Shown here one piece after another: positions 36,190 to 44,164 of a stretch of DNA of 64,000 nucleotides. Numbering within the stretch: position 1 is the first letter of the stretch; every line of letters starts with the position of its first letter. A program made the translations under genes and the position numbers. Origin of the DNA: CAZUCE01 sp964619265. GTDB taxonomy: Bacteria > Planctomycetota > UBA1135 > GCA-002686595. The notes under the pieces are model-generated. The model saw only the letters and a program-made list of their open reading frames with translations, did no database searches and was not told the origin of the DNA. The stretch covers positions 1 to 64,000 of the forward strand of contig CAZUCE010000008.1 in assembly GCA_964619265.1 (NCBI GenBank), written 5' to 3'.

Positions 36190-37080
36190 ATGTCGTTCGC
36201 CGCCCAGCTCGAAAAGGTCAAGACCCAGGACGGATTCATCGCAGCCCTCGACCAGAGCGGCGGCAGCACCCCGAAAGCGCTCATGGCGTATGGCGTCGAA
36301 CAGAGTGCTTACTCCGGCGACGAAGAGATGTACGCCAAGGTGCACGAGATGCGCACTCGCATCATCACGAGCCCGAGCTTCGGGGGCGACCGCATCCTCG
36401 GCGCGATCCTGTTCGAGAACACCATGGGTCGCGAGATTCAGGGCAAGGGCTCGGCAGAGTTCCTATGGCAGGAGAAGAACATCGTGCCGTTCCTGAAGGT
36501 CGACAAAGGACTGGCTGACGAGCAGGACGGAGTTCAGATCATGAAGCCGATGCCGGACCTCGACGCGTTGCTCGAGCGCGCCAAGCAGCACGGGGTGTTC
36601 GGCACCAAGATGCGCTCGGTGATCAAGCTCGCAAACCCGGCCGGAGTGAAGAAGGTTGTGGATCAGCAGTTTGAGGTCGGCAAGCAGATCCTGGGCCACG
36701 GCCTAGTGCCCATCATCGAGCCCGAAGTCGACATCCACAGCAAGGAGAAGAAGCAGGCGGAAGAGTTGCTGCGCACCGCAATCTTGGCGCACCTGGATCA
36801 GCTTTCCGGCGACCAGAACGTCATGCTCAAGCTGACCTTGCCCGAGGAAGACAACTTCTACAAGCCGTGCATCGACCACGCTCGTGTTGTGCGCGTGGTG
36901 GCGCTCTCTGGTGGCTACAGCCGCGAAGAAGCCAACGCACGCTTGGGCCGCAACAACGGCATGATCGCGAGCTTCTCCCGCGCGCTTTCGGAAGGCTTGT
37001 CGGCGTCGCAGTCGGACGCGGACTTCAACAAGTTGATGGACAGCACGATCGGGACGATCTGCGCGGCCTCCAAGACCTGA
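36190..37080 (+). CDS. Class I fructose-bisphosphate aldolase
   Basis: The 296-residue cytoplasmic enzyme cleaves fructose 1,6-bisphosphate into glyceraldehyde 3-phosphate and dihydroxyacetone phosphate. The segments LDQSGGSTPK (20-29), FLKVDKG and PIIEPEVDI are typical of the bacterial class I enzyme. The Schiff-base lysine is Lys214 in MLKLTLPE, and the substrate-phosphate loop SGGYS follows. An AAAAGGAG ribosome binding site precedes the ATG with good spacing. The gene is monocistronic and ends before a 12-bp hairpin. Central glycolysis/gluconeogenesis role; highest-confidence metabolic assignment in the window. Confidence 0.96.
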   Translation: MSFAAQLEKVKTQDGFIAALDQSGGSTPKALMAYGVEQSAYSGDEEMYAKVHEMRTRIITSPSFGGDRILGAILFENTMGREIQGKGSAEFLWQEKNIVPFLKVDKGLADEQDGVQIMKPMPDLDALLERAKQHGVFGTKMRSVIKLANPAGVKKVVDQQFEVGKQILGHGLVPIIEPEVDIHSKEKKQAEELLRTAILAHLDQLSGDQNVMLKLTLPEEDNFYKPCIDHARVVRVVALSGGYSREEANARLGRNNGMIASFSRALSEGLSASQSDADFNKLMDSTIGTICAASKT

Positions 37081-37101
37081 GCCTGGGTAAGCCGGAGAAT
37101 C

Positions 37102-37138
37102 GGTCCTACGGTGCGCGTGATTGCAACACCGTAGGACC
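37102..37138. terminator. Perfect 12-bp hairpin between convergent genes
   Basis: GGTCCTACGGTG (37102-37113) pairs perfectly with CACCGTAGGACC (37127-37138) over a 13-nt loop, 21 bases past the aldolase stop. A partial third copy (CGTAGGACCC) follows at about 37145. A T-rich TCTTTTAGG lies further on. Probably terminates the aldolase transcript and may work in both directions. Confidence 0.6.
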
Positions 37139-37172
37139 CAGCAGCGTAGGACCCGACTACCGGTCTTTTAGG

Positions 37173-38729
37173 CTAGGCAAACACCGGCTCGCGGGTTCCC
37201 GGATCGCCGGCCGGAGCCAGATCCTCTTCACCGCCGCGCTCGCGGAATATATAGAGCATCCGCGCGCGCAGAATTTCGTCGAATTGGGGCTCGGGGTAGT
37301 CCGGTTGTAGCCAGGGCGTCGTGAAGTCGTAGCCCTGGATCAGGAGCGCTATCCCGCGCGGCGGCCGAACTTGATTCGTTTCGGATAGCTCGAGCCCCGG
37401 GTGAGCATCGCGGAACGAATACAGCCGCTCGAGCACTTCGCGGAAGGCCTGGGGCTTCACCCCGTCTTCCACGAACAGCAGATCGATTCCAAGCTCACGA
37501 GACAACCCATGGAACGACGCCCGCGCCGCTCTCGAGTAGTGAGTTCGGTACAGCGGTCCGATGCGGTCGATGAACTGGGTTTGTTCCTCCACGTCGCGGC
37601 TGAGGCCATCTAGAAACCACAGGTGCGGCGCGAACAGGAATCCGCAGCCACGCTCGTACTTCCGCTCGCGCGCCATCTCGTGGAGGCTCTCACTCGCGCC
37701 GAGGAATTCATCTTGAGCTCCGATCGAACGGCTCGGGTCGGGCGCTTCGCGGGCGGGGTCGGCGCGCTTGGCGCGTAGGGCGCCCACCGCTTGATAGACG
37801 TACATCCCGATCACCAGGCCACAGGCGGCTCCGAATCCGGTGCGACCTAGCCACTGGGTCCAGAGCACCTCCGAGTCGAACCGGCCAAACAGGGCCGGCC
37901 CGGCGCCGAGCGCTCCGATCGAGGCCACCGCCAGGGGGACGCCGAGCAGCAAGCCCGAGCCGATGGCGCTCGTCGTAGTCCAAGCCGGGCCCAAGTTCGG
38001 CGAGGGGTACCACACCAGGCGCAAGTTGCGCGTCACCCAGCCGATCGCGACCGTGTACAGCATCGCGCTGAAAATCAGAGCTCCCAGCAGCAGGGCGCCG
38101 GGCGCGAAGCCCAGCGCGACGAGCACTACGCCAACGACGTAGCGCACCCGAGCGCGCGCCCGGTCGCTAACGGCCCCCGCCGCTTCGCCAGCGAGCGCGA
38201 CAGCCACCGTGATGGAGAACAGCAGGGTGATCGCCAGCAGGGTCCACACCGCCGCGGTGAACCCGACGGCCAAGAGCCCACTCACCGACTGCAATCCGCT
38301 GCGCAGTCCCCCAGGTAGAGACGAGAATCCGAGGCACAGCGCCAGTGCGGCGACCGCCAAGCCGGCGACGACCGTGTCGTTGCGCCAGGGTCGCCGGACA
38401 GGTAGCGCCGGCTCACCGCGCAGGTCGAGCCCGATGTGAAAGTCGATCCAACTCCTGAATCGTTCGAGAGCCGCTTTGCCTTTGTTTCTCAGGTCCACCC
38501 GGATCGCCGGGTCCAATTGCTGGACCAGCCCGCTCGCAAGAACCATCAGCGGGGCCGCGGCCAGTAGATCGAACAGATCGCCGGGAGACCACTTGCCGTA
38601 GACCTCGAGCGCGGCCCACAGCAGGGCCAGCAGGGCGAGGCGAGAGACCCTCCGCCAGCTCCAACGCACGAGTCCGGCCCGCGAACCGCGACCGAAGGTG
38701 GTGCCGGGGGAAGTTTCCATGCCCCTCAT
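37173..38729 (-). CDS. Polytopic membrane protein of unknown function
   Basis: The 518-residue protein has about eight hydrophobic segments between residues 28 and 315: one or two near 28-68, pairs near 115-190, and more near 195-315. A soluble C-terminal domain (about 335-518) carries FLFAPHLWFLDGLSRD and LGIDLLFVEDGVKP, and an ALLIQGYDF segment. I do not recognise the family. The conserved-looking cytosolic tail with His, Trp and Asp residues suggests an enzymatic or sensory domain attached to a membrane platform. ATG 38720 is an alternative start. It is divergent from the sigma fusion gene 38835 (105 bp between), so the two may share a control region. Confidence 0.75.
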   Translation of the reverse strand: MRGMETSPGTTFGRGSRAGLVRWSWRRVSRLALLALLWAALEVYGKWSPGDLFDLLAAAPLMVLASGLVQQLDPAIRVDLRNKGKAALERFRSWIDFHIGLDLRGEPALPVRRPWRNDTVVAGLAVAALALCLGFSSLPGGLRSGLQSVSGLLAVGFTAAVWTLLAITLLFSITVAVALAGEAAGAVSDRARARVRYVVGVVLVALGFAPGALLLGALIFSAMLYTVAIGWVTRNLRLVWYPSPNLGPAWTTTSAIGSGLLLGVPLAVASIGALGAGPALFGRFDSEVLWTQWLGRTGFGAACGLVIGMYVYQAVGALRAKRADPAREAPDPSRSIGAQDEFLGASESLHEMARERKYERGCGFLFAPHLWFLDGLSRDVEEQTQFIDRIGPLYRTHYSRAARASFHGLSRELGIDLLFVEDGVKPQAFREVLERLYSFRDAHPGLELSETNQVRPPRGIALLIQGYDFTTPWLQPDYPEPQFDEILRARMLYIFRERGGEEDLAPAGDPGTREPVFA

Positions 38730-38834
38730 CCTGGTCTCCGGAGCCCAGCCGGCAAGCCCCTTGATCGCTCTCCGGCACGTTTTTCGGGACGAGCGGGGGA
38801 AGCTCCCGGGTCCGCGGCACCTTAGGGGCAGGAC

Positions 38835-41357
38835 ATGGACATCTCACCGACCCCTGTGGAGCTTCCCGAGTTGCTCCGCCACGCCGACTGGATTCGGCGG
38901 CTCGCCGGCGAGCTCGCGCGCGACAGCGCGAGTGCCGACGACCTGGCCCAATCCACCTGGCTCGCGGTGCTCCGGCGCCCCCCTCGCCTGCGCGGCGATG
39001 CGCGCCCCTTCTTGGCCAGCGTGCTGCGCAACCAAGCCCGCCAGCAAAGCCGCGGCGAGCTCCGGCGACGGGACCGGGAGCAGGACACGGCCCGCACGGA
39101 GTCGGTCGAAGGCCCCGAAGAGTTGGTTGGCCGCGTCCATCGCCAGCGCGAGCTGGCTGGTCGCGTTCTCGAGCTAGACGAGCCCTTCCGCACCACCTTG
39201 ATCCTGCGCTTTTTCGAGGACCTGTCGCCGCGCCAAATTGCCCAGCGCGAGCGCGTCCCGGTGAAGACCGTTCACAGCCGGATTTCGCGCGGTCTCGAAC
39301 GCCTGCGCACCTCGCTCGATCAGACCTACGGCGACCGGGCCGAGTGGAGGAGTGCCTTCGCTCCCCTGGCTCTGCTGCCTGCCTTGAAAACCCCGGGTAC
39401 CGCTGCCGCGGTGCTCCACTCCGGAGGATGGATTTTGAAGACTTCAACCAAAGCAGCGCTCTTGACCGGTCTGCTTGTGATGGGCGGCGGAGGCGCGATC
39501 TGGTTGAACTCCAGCAAGCCCAAACAGAATCTCCCACCCGTGGTGGAGGATGTTGTCTCGCTGGCGGTTCCCGAGGTCACCGCAGAACCGGCGACCGAAG
39601 CGGATTCGGCGGATCCGGTGACCCCCGATCGTCGAGCGGTAGAGCCAATCGAGGAGAGCGAGGCGGCCCAGGAAGCCGCGAGTGGACCGATGAAGACCCT
39701 GAGCTTGGCCGGGCGAATTCTCGATCCCAAGGGCCAGGGCATCGCGAACGCCGTCGTGTTCGATCGCGAAGTTCCGAACCGCGAACTGGGCCGAAGCGCC
39801 GTCGGTGGTTCGTTCGAAGCCAGCATGGGGATGCTGCACCTCATCCGAAGAACCGCCGAACAAATCCAGTTGGGCGCTAGCAAGTCAGGTTGGACCTTGT
39901 TGCGAGGAAGTTCGCTGCCCTCCATAGGCGACCAACTGGAGCATCTGATCGTGATGGCCCGGGGGACTTCCCTTGAAGGACGGGTCGTCGATTCGGCCGG
40001 CCTCTCCGTGCCCGGGGCCCGGGTCGAACTCAATCCAGCGGGCGGCGCCTTGCTCGGCTTTCGCGAGCCATTGGACCAAACCTGGCCGGTGGACTTCTCC
40101 GCGACGACGGGCGAACTCGGCGCTTTCCGGATCGACCCCTTTCCTGTTTTGGACGGCTTGACGCTTTTCATCACCGCCGAGGGATTCCTGCCCGCGAGCG
40201 CCGACCTGGGCGACGCGACTCGACCGCTGGTCATCACGCTGCTGGCCGAGGAAGAGCGCGTGGGCCAGCATGTGCGAGGCTTCGTATTCGATCCTATTGC
40301 GCGGCCCGTCTCGGGCGCTTTGGTGGAACTTGGCGGGACGGAGGTGCTTACCGGGGACGATGGTTCGTTCGAACTGATCCCGGGCCGCCTCGGTGCCAAG
40401 ACGCCGTTGTGTGCCTCATTCCCCGGGCGCCTTCCGGTGTTGATCGAGAACTTCGGTGCTCGACTTGCCGAAAAGCCGGGCGACCCGGATCCGGTTCAGT
40501 TGATCCTGGGAGGGGAGCCCCTGCGGCTTGAAGCGCGCCTGGTGGAGTCGAACGGGGAGTCCGCATCCGGGTGGGAGGTGCACCTACAAGACGAGACGGC
40601 GGTCAGCCAGTTTCAGATTCCGGTGCGAACCGCAGAGAGTTTGGTCCGCGATGGGGAGGACTCGATGCGGACGGATTCGGCCGGACGATTCGAGGTCACC
40701 GGCCTGTACCCGCGCGAATATCGGATTCTATTTCTCGAGGCACGGTCGTTGCGGAGTCACGAGATTGTGTTGCCTGCGGGCTCGGAGGGGACGGTGGTCA
40801 AGCTCCCGGATTTGCGCACCCGGCGGCTCTCCGGTCGCACGGTCGACCGCGACGGACGCGCGGTGCCCGGAGTCGAGGTCCAGCTCGGCGTCGACACCTT
40901 CCGCAACTCGATCGGGAGTCAATCCGAAGTCGGCAGCAAGCTCCTTACCGACGAGCTGGGGCGCTATGAGTTTGACGGTGTGCCGGTCGAGCGCGTGCAC
41001 CTCCAAATCGGAGGGCCCGATGTGCTCCCGGACCGGGCGGTGCCGGAGGGAGACGAAGACCTTGAGTTGGACGTTCTCGTGATTCGACGCTGCCATTTTC
41101 ACATCGAAACGGCCCTGCCGGAGGATGCGAGCTGGAGCTTCCAGATGCTGGATGAACAGGGTCAACGCCTTCAGCTCAACCGCTTCGAGGCGTTTGGGAT
41201 GAGTAGCTTTTCGTCGGTGGTCCTGGAGGACGGCCGCAGCGAGACCCTGGCTGTTTCGGAGCTAGCGGCCACCCTGGAGCTCCTTCGGGATGGCCAGCCG
41301 GAGCGCCGAATCCCTATCCAGCTGGACCCGGATTCGGTCACGACCCTGCGGCCCTAG
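38835..41357 (+). CDS. ECF sigma factor fused to membrane helix and extracytoplasmic carboxypeptidase-regulatory-like domains
   Basis: The 840-residue protein starts with a full ECF sigma module. Region 2 (about 20-90) includes ADDLAQSTW; region 4 (about 115-165) includes the PFRTTLILRFFEDLS and VKTVHSRISRGL helix-turn-helix. A single hydrophobic helix (about 203-222) separates it from an acidic linker and at least four carboxypeptidase-regulatory-like beta modules (GRILDPKGQG, GRVVDSAGLS, GFVFDPIARP and GRTVDRDGRA motifs). The topology implies a cytosolic sigma factor tethered to the membrane with an external sensory part. Long C-terminal extensions are known on some planctomycete ECF factors. 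Release could require proteolysis (inference). Confidence 0.9.
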   Translation: MDISPTPVELPELLRHADWIRRLAGELARDSASADDLAQSTWLAVLRRPPRLRGDARPFLASVLRNQARQQSRGELRRRDREQDTARTESVEGPEELVGRVHRQRELAGRVLELDEPFRTTLILRFFEDLSPRQIAQRERVPVKTVHSRISRGLERLRTSLDQTYGDRAEWRSAFAPLALLPALKTPGTAAAVLHSGGWILKTSTKAALLTGLLVMGGGGAIWLNSSKPKQNLPPVVEDVVSLAVPEVTAEPATEADSADPVTPDRRAVEPIEESEAAQEAASGPMKTLSLAGRILDPKGQGIANAVVFDREVPNRELGRSAVGGSFEASMGMLHLIRRTAEQIQLGASKSGWTLLRGSSLPSIGDQLEHLIVMARGTSLEGRVVDSAGLSVPGARVELNPAGGALLGFREPLDQTWPVDFSATTGELGAFRIDPFPVLDGLTLFITAEGFLPASADLGDATRPLVITLLAEEERVGQHVRGFVFDPIARPVSGALVELGGTEVLTGDDGSFELIPGRLGAKTPLCASFPGRLPVLIENFGARLAEKPGDPDPVQLILGGEPLRLEARLVESNGESASGWEVHLQDETAVSQFQIPVRTAESLVRDGEDSMRTDSAGRFEVTGLYPREYRILFLEARSLRSHEIVLPAGSEGTVVKLPDLRTRRLSGRTVDRDGRAVPGVEVQLGVDTFRNSIGSQSEVGSKLLTDELGRYEFDGVPVERVHLQIGGPDVLPDRAVPEGDEDLELDVLVIRRCHFHIETALPEDASWSFQMLDEQGQRLQLNRFEAFGMSSFSSVVLEDGRSETLAVSELAATLELLRDGQPERRIPIQLDPDSVTTLRP

Positions 41358-41519
41358 CGGGGGTGAGCCTCGTTTTTTGACTCTCCGGGCGCCCTTGAGA
41401 GGCCAAGAGCCGGGTTTTGGGGGCTCTGATGTCCCCCCCTCCTCTCACTCCCGTAGAGCCTGGCACCCACACCTGGAGCAGCCGTTCCAGGTCCTTTGAG
41501 AATCGACTCCTATCCACCC

Positions 41520-42548
41520 ATGCTCAGCATTCTCGCCTCGACCGCCCTGTTCCTTCCGATCGCCACCGGTGACGGCTGGCACGCCGATTATGACACCGCG
41601 GTCGCCGAGGCCCGCGAGACCGGCAAGGACCTGTTCGTCGACTTCACCGGTTCCGACTGGTGCGGTTGGTGCATTCGTTTGAAGGACGAAGTCTTCCAGT
41701 ACGACGCGTTCTTGGACGCCGCCCGCGAGGACTACGTGTTGTTGGCGCTCGACTTCCCGTCCGCCGCCGACATCAAGGCTCTGGTCCCGAACCCTGAGCG
41801 CAACGCCGAGCTTCGCGACAAGTACGAAATCAGCGGCTATCCGACGATTCTGATGATGAACGTCGAGGGCGAGGTCTTTGCTCGCATGGGCTACCAGGCA
41901 GGCGGACCCGAGGCCTACGTCGAGTCCATGACGACCATGGCTCGCGCCGGTCGCGAGATGCTGGCCAAGAGTTCGGAACTGGTCACCGCCTTTGAGGCAG
42001 CCGAAGGAGCCGCTCGCCTGCCCCTGATCGCCCAGGCGGTCGATTTGCTGGAGATGGCCGCAAAAGCCGAGACCACCGTTGGGTGGGACCGCGTGGCTCC
42101 GATCGCCAGGCAGGCCCTGAGCCTCGAAGGTGAGGAGAACGCTCCCATGGTTCGGCGCGCGCTGATGGCTCTGATGCAGGGCAGCGTGGACGCGGAGTTG
42201 ATCTCCAAGGCCATCGAGCTCGATCCGAAGAACGCGGAGGGCCTCTACGAGAAAGCCCTGTTGGCCGAGCTGCAGATGGTCAAGAACGAAGAGGATGCGC
42301 GTGCATTCCTCGCGAAAATCCTGACCTTCTCCGAGACCATGAAGCCGGTCGACGGACCCGCCATGGCCGAGGCCTATGCGATGGTCTCCATGTGGAACGA
42401 GCGGACTCTTGACGACCACGCGATGGCTGTGAAGCTGGCCGAAATGGCGCTGGCAACCGACGCCAACATGGATGAGCGTATGGCCGAAATGCTGCGCGGC
42501 ATTCTTGAAGTGGAAGCCGTAGCGGAAGAGCCCGTTTCGCAGGGCTGA
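41520..42548 (+). CDS. Secreted thioredoxin-family protein with CGWC active site
   Basis: The 342-residue product from ATG 41520 has a short N-terminal export signal (residues 1-16). Its thioredoxin-like domain has the redox motif Cys48-Gly-Trp-Cys51 in SDWCGWC and the cis-Pro segment SGYPTILM. The C-terminal half (about 155-342) is helical and TPR-like (ALMALMQGS, YEKALLAELQ). The CGWC motif indicates dithiol-disulfide exchange outside the cytoplasm. It is transcribed alone and is followed by a strong terminator. A TTG at 41496 is possible but would displace the signal peptide. Confidence 0.9.
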   Translation: MLSILASTALFLPIATGDGWHADYDTAVAEARETGKDLFVDFTGSDWCGWCIRLKDEVFQYDAFLDAAREDYVLLALDFPSAADIKALVPNPERNAELRDKYEISGYPTILMMNVEGEVFARMGYQAGGPEAYVESMTTMARAGREMLAKSSELVTAFEAAEGAARLPLIAQAVDLLEMAAKAETTVGWDRVAPIARQALSLEGEENAPMVRRALMALMQGSVDAELISKAIELDPKNAEGLYEKALLAELQMVKNEEDARAFLAKILTFSETMKPVDGPAMAEAYAMVSMWNERTLDDHAMAVKLAEMALATDANMDERMAEMLRGILEVEAVAEEPVSQG

Positions 42549-42576
42549 CGAAACCTCCGTCCGCCGATTCAATCCG

Positions 42577-42622
42577 GAAGCGGCCCGGCCAACACTCCCG
42601 CGAGTGTCGGCCGGGCCGCTTC
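42577..42622 (+). terminator. Long intrinsic terminator after the thioredoxin gene
   Basis: A stem of 14 plus 6 pairs with one mismatch (42577-42597 with 42602-42622, 4-base loop) starts about 29 bases past the stop and is followed by TGTATTTCC. The T-tail is short, but the stem is the longest in the window. Confidence 0.75.
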
Positions 42623-42705
42623 TGTATTTCCTCGGACCAGGTGCTCCCGTCTGGCCGGATGGCTTGCCAGACTGCCGGACCGCAGGATTTTCCTGCCACT
42701 TCGCT

Positions 42706-43434
42706 ATGACCCGCCCCTGGTTCCCCTTTGCATCGGAAGCTCACGACCGAGCCGACGTTGCGCTGTTGACACTGCCCTATGCCGGGGGGTCCTCGCTGGC
42801 TGTTCGGAACTGGCAGGCGGCGCTCGGTGGGCGCGTTCAGGTTCTCGCCGCCGAGCTACCCGGCCGGGGAACGCGCCTTCGGGAGGCGCCTCTGGAGGAT
42901 CCCGAACAAGTTCTCGGTTCTTTGCTTCCCGAGTTGGACGCGCGGCGCGCGGGCCGGCCGCTGGGGATCTTCGGCCACTCGCTCGGGGCGTTCCTGGCCT
43001 TTGACATCGCGCGCGCCGTCGTGCCGGAACCGGTCGTTTGCGTCGTCTCGGGCGCCCGGCCGCCGGACGTCCCGCCGAAGGGGCCAAGGCTGCACGAACT
43101 TGACGACGAGGGCTTCGTCCAGGCCCTAGAAAATCTGGGGGGAACACCGCGCGCGGTGCTCGAAGATCGCGAGCTGTTCGAGCTGTTTTTGCCCGCCCTG
43201 CGCGCGGACCTGCGCATGGCCGAGCGCTTTGAGCGACCATCGACTGAGAAGATCGCGGCCCCGCTGAGGGTTCTGTGCGGAGATCGCGACGAGTACGTGG
43301 ATTCCGAGACCATGCGCGGCTGGTCGCGGTTTGCTGGAGGATCCTGTTCGATCCACGTGGTGCCGGGCGGCCACTTCTTCCCGACTGAGAACGAAGGCGA
43401 AGTGCTGCGGCTCCTGGCTGAGGCTCTCGTCTAG
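42706..43434 (+). CDS. Type II thioesterase (alpha/beta hydrolase, GrsT/RifR-like)
   Basis: The 242-residue cytoplasmic protein has the type II thioesterase layout: LPYAGGSS near residues 23-30 and PGRGTRLRE (52-60). The nucleophile is Ser92 in GHSLGA, Asp195 is in GDRDEYV, and His223 is in PGGHFFP. Such enzymes clear mis-primed acyl chains from carrier proteins of polyketide or non-ribosomal peptide synthases. No such synthase is in the window, so the partner is unknown or it edits another acyl thioester. ATG 42706 gives the usual family length. Its stop overlaps the stop of the convergent gene by 4 bases. Confidence 0.9.
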   Translation: MTRPWFPFASEAHDRADVALLTLPYAGGSSLAVRNWQAALGGRVQVLAAELPGRGTRLREAPLEDPEQVLGSLLPELDARRAGRPLGIFGHSLGAFLAFDIARAVVPEPVVCVVSGARPPDVPPKGPRLHELDDEGFVQALENLGGTPRAVLEDRELFELFLPALRADLRMAERFERPSTEKIAAPLRVLCGDRDEYVDSETMRGWSRFAGGSCSIHVVPGGHFFPTENEGEVLRLLAEALV

Positions 43435-43820
43435 CCGGCCTTGCGGGAGCTGCCGATCCGCCCCGGACCAGCCTCGCAGTCCGCCATGGGCATGTGCTCG
43501 GTTAGGTCCAAGTAGAACCCCGCGCCGTCGGTGATACGCGTGAAGATGCCTTGGGTCTCAACCCGTAGGTTCTCCAGCTGCACGGACGCCGGAAGCTCGT
43601 AGACCATGACACTGCCCGAAGCTACGGCAACCATTTTGATGCGGACTTCGTCCTTGCACTGATAGCCGCCGCGGAAGGGGTCGGGTAGAAACGTCCGGCC
43701 GCGTACTTTGGCGATCCCGTCTTCGAAAACGAGCAGCTCCCCAAAGAACAGGCGATCGGAGTCCTCTTTGAACAGACGACGGTGCGCGACGAGAATTTTG
43801 GCGTTCGGTTCGAAAAGCAT
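43431..43820 (-). CDS. Conserved-looking protein of unknown function
   Basis: The 129-residue frame from ATG 43820 is beta-rich: ILVAHRRLF, LLVFEDGIAKV, VRIKMVAVASG and VMVYELPASV suggest a small beta-sandwich or PilZ-like fold, and two or three Cys residues are present. There is no signal peptide. The frame stays open upstream to 44006, but that extension is Arg/Gln/Pro-rich and less protein-like. I do not recognise a family. It converges with the thioesterase gene, the two stops overlapping by 4 bases. Confidence 0.6.
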   Translation of the reverse strand: MLFEPNAKILVAHRRLFKEDSDRLFFGELLVFEDGIAKVRGRTFLPDPFRGGYQCKDEVRIKMVAVASGSVMVYELPASVQLENLRVETQGIFTRITDGAGFYLDLTEHMPMADCEAGPGRIGSSRKAG

Positions 43821-44164
43821 GATGAAGTGTCGGCAACCGTTGCTTGGTTTCCACTCGGGTCTCTCCTCGGCAGGGAACCTGGTGTCAGCTTGAGCCGAGT
43901 CCACAAAAATTACGGGACCTCGGGCTAATCCCTGCGCGCTCCCTCGGTCTTCGGAGGGCTTCGTTTGCCCTCTCTCCGGGAAGTCGCGCTGGTCGTGCCC
44001 CCGCAACTTGCTGGCCGCCTCCCAGGCTGTTTGGCCCGATGGACCTTGTCGAAGCGGAGATTCTCCTCGGCGTAGCGCAGATCCGAAGAATCCAAGGCGA
44101 GCATCCGTTGCGCGATGACGCGAACCCCAGCGGCACCCAAGCGCGCTGCCCTTCTGTGTGAATC
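43821..44164. other. 344-bp region downstream of the sulfatase-like lipoprotein gene
   Basis: No firm gene. The minus strand is open in the frame of the upstream sulfatase-like gene for about 80 codons past its TAG. The first 40 codons look coding (see the candidate at 43925-44140), and the rest is Arg/Ser/Gly-rich and doubtful. Confidence 0.4.
43925..44140 (-). CDS. Possible small protein or read-through extension, doubtful
   Basis: The frame has a TTG start at 44140 or an ATG at 44104. The first part (VIAQRMLALDSSDLRYAEEN) is protein-like and the second half is basic and low-complexity. It is in the same frame as the sulfatase-like gene, directly after that gene's TAG. It could be a small downstream gene, a leftover of a longer ancestral protein, or chance open frame in GC-rich DNA. 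Low confidence. Confidence 0.22.
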   Translation of the reverse strand: MGAAGVRVIAQRMLALDSSDLRYAEENLRFDKVHRAKQPGRRPASCGGTTSATSRREGKRSPPKTEGARRD

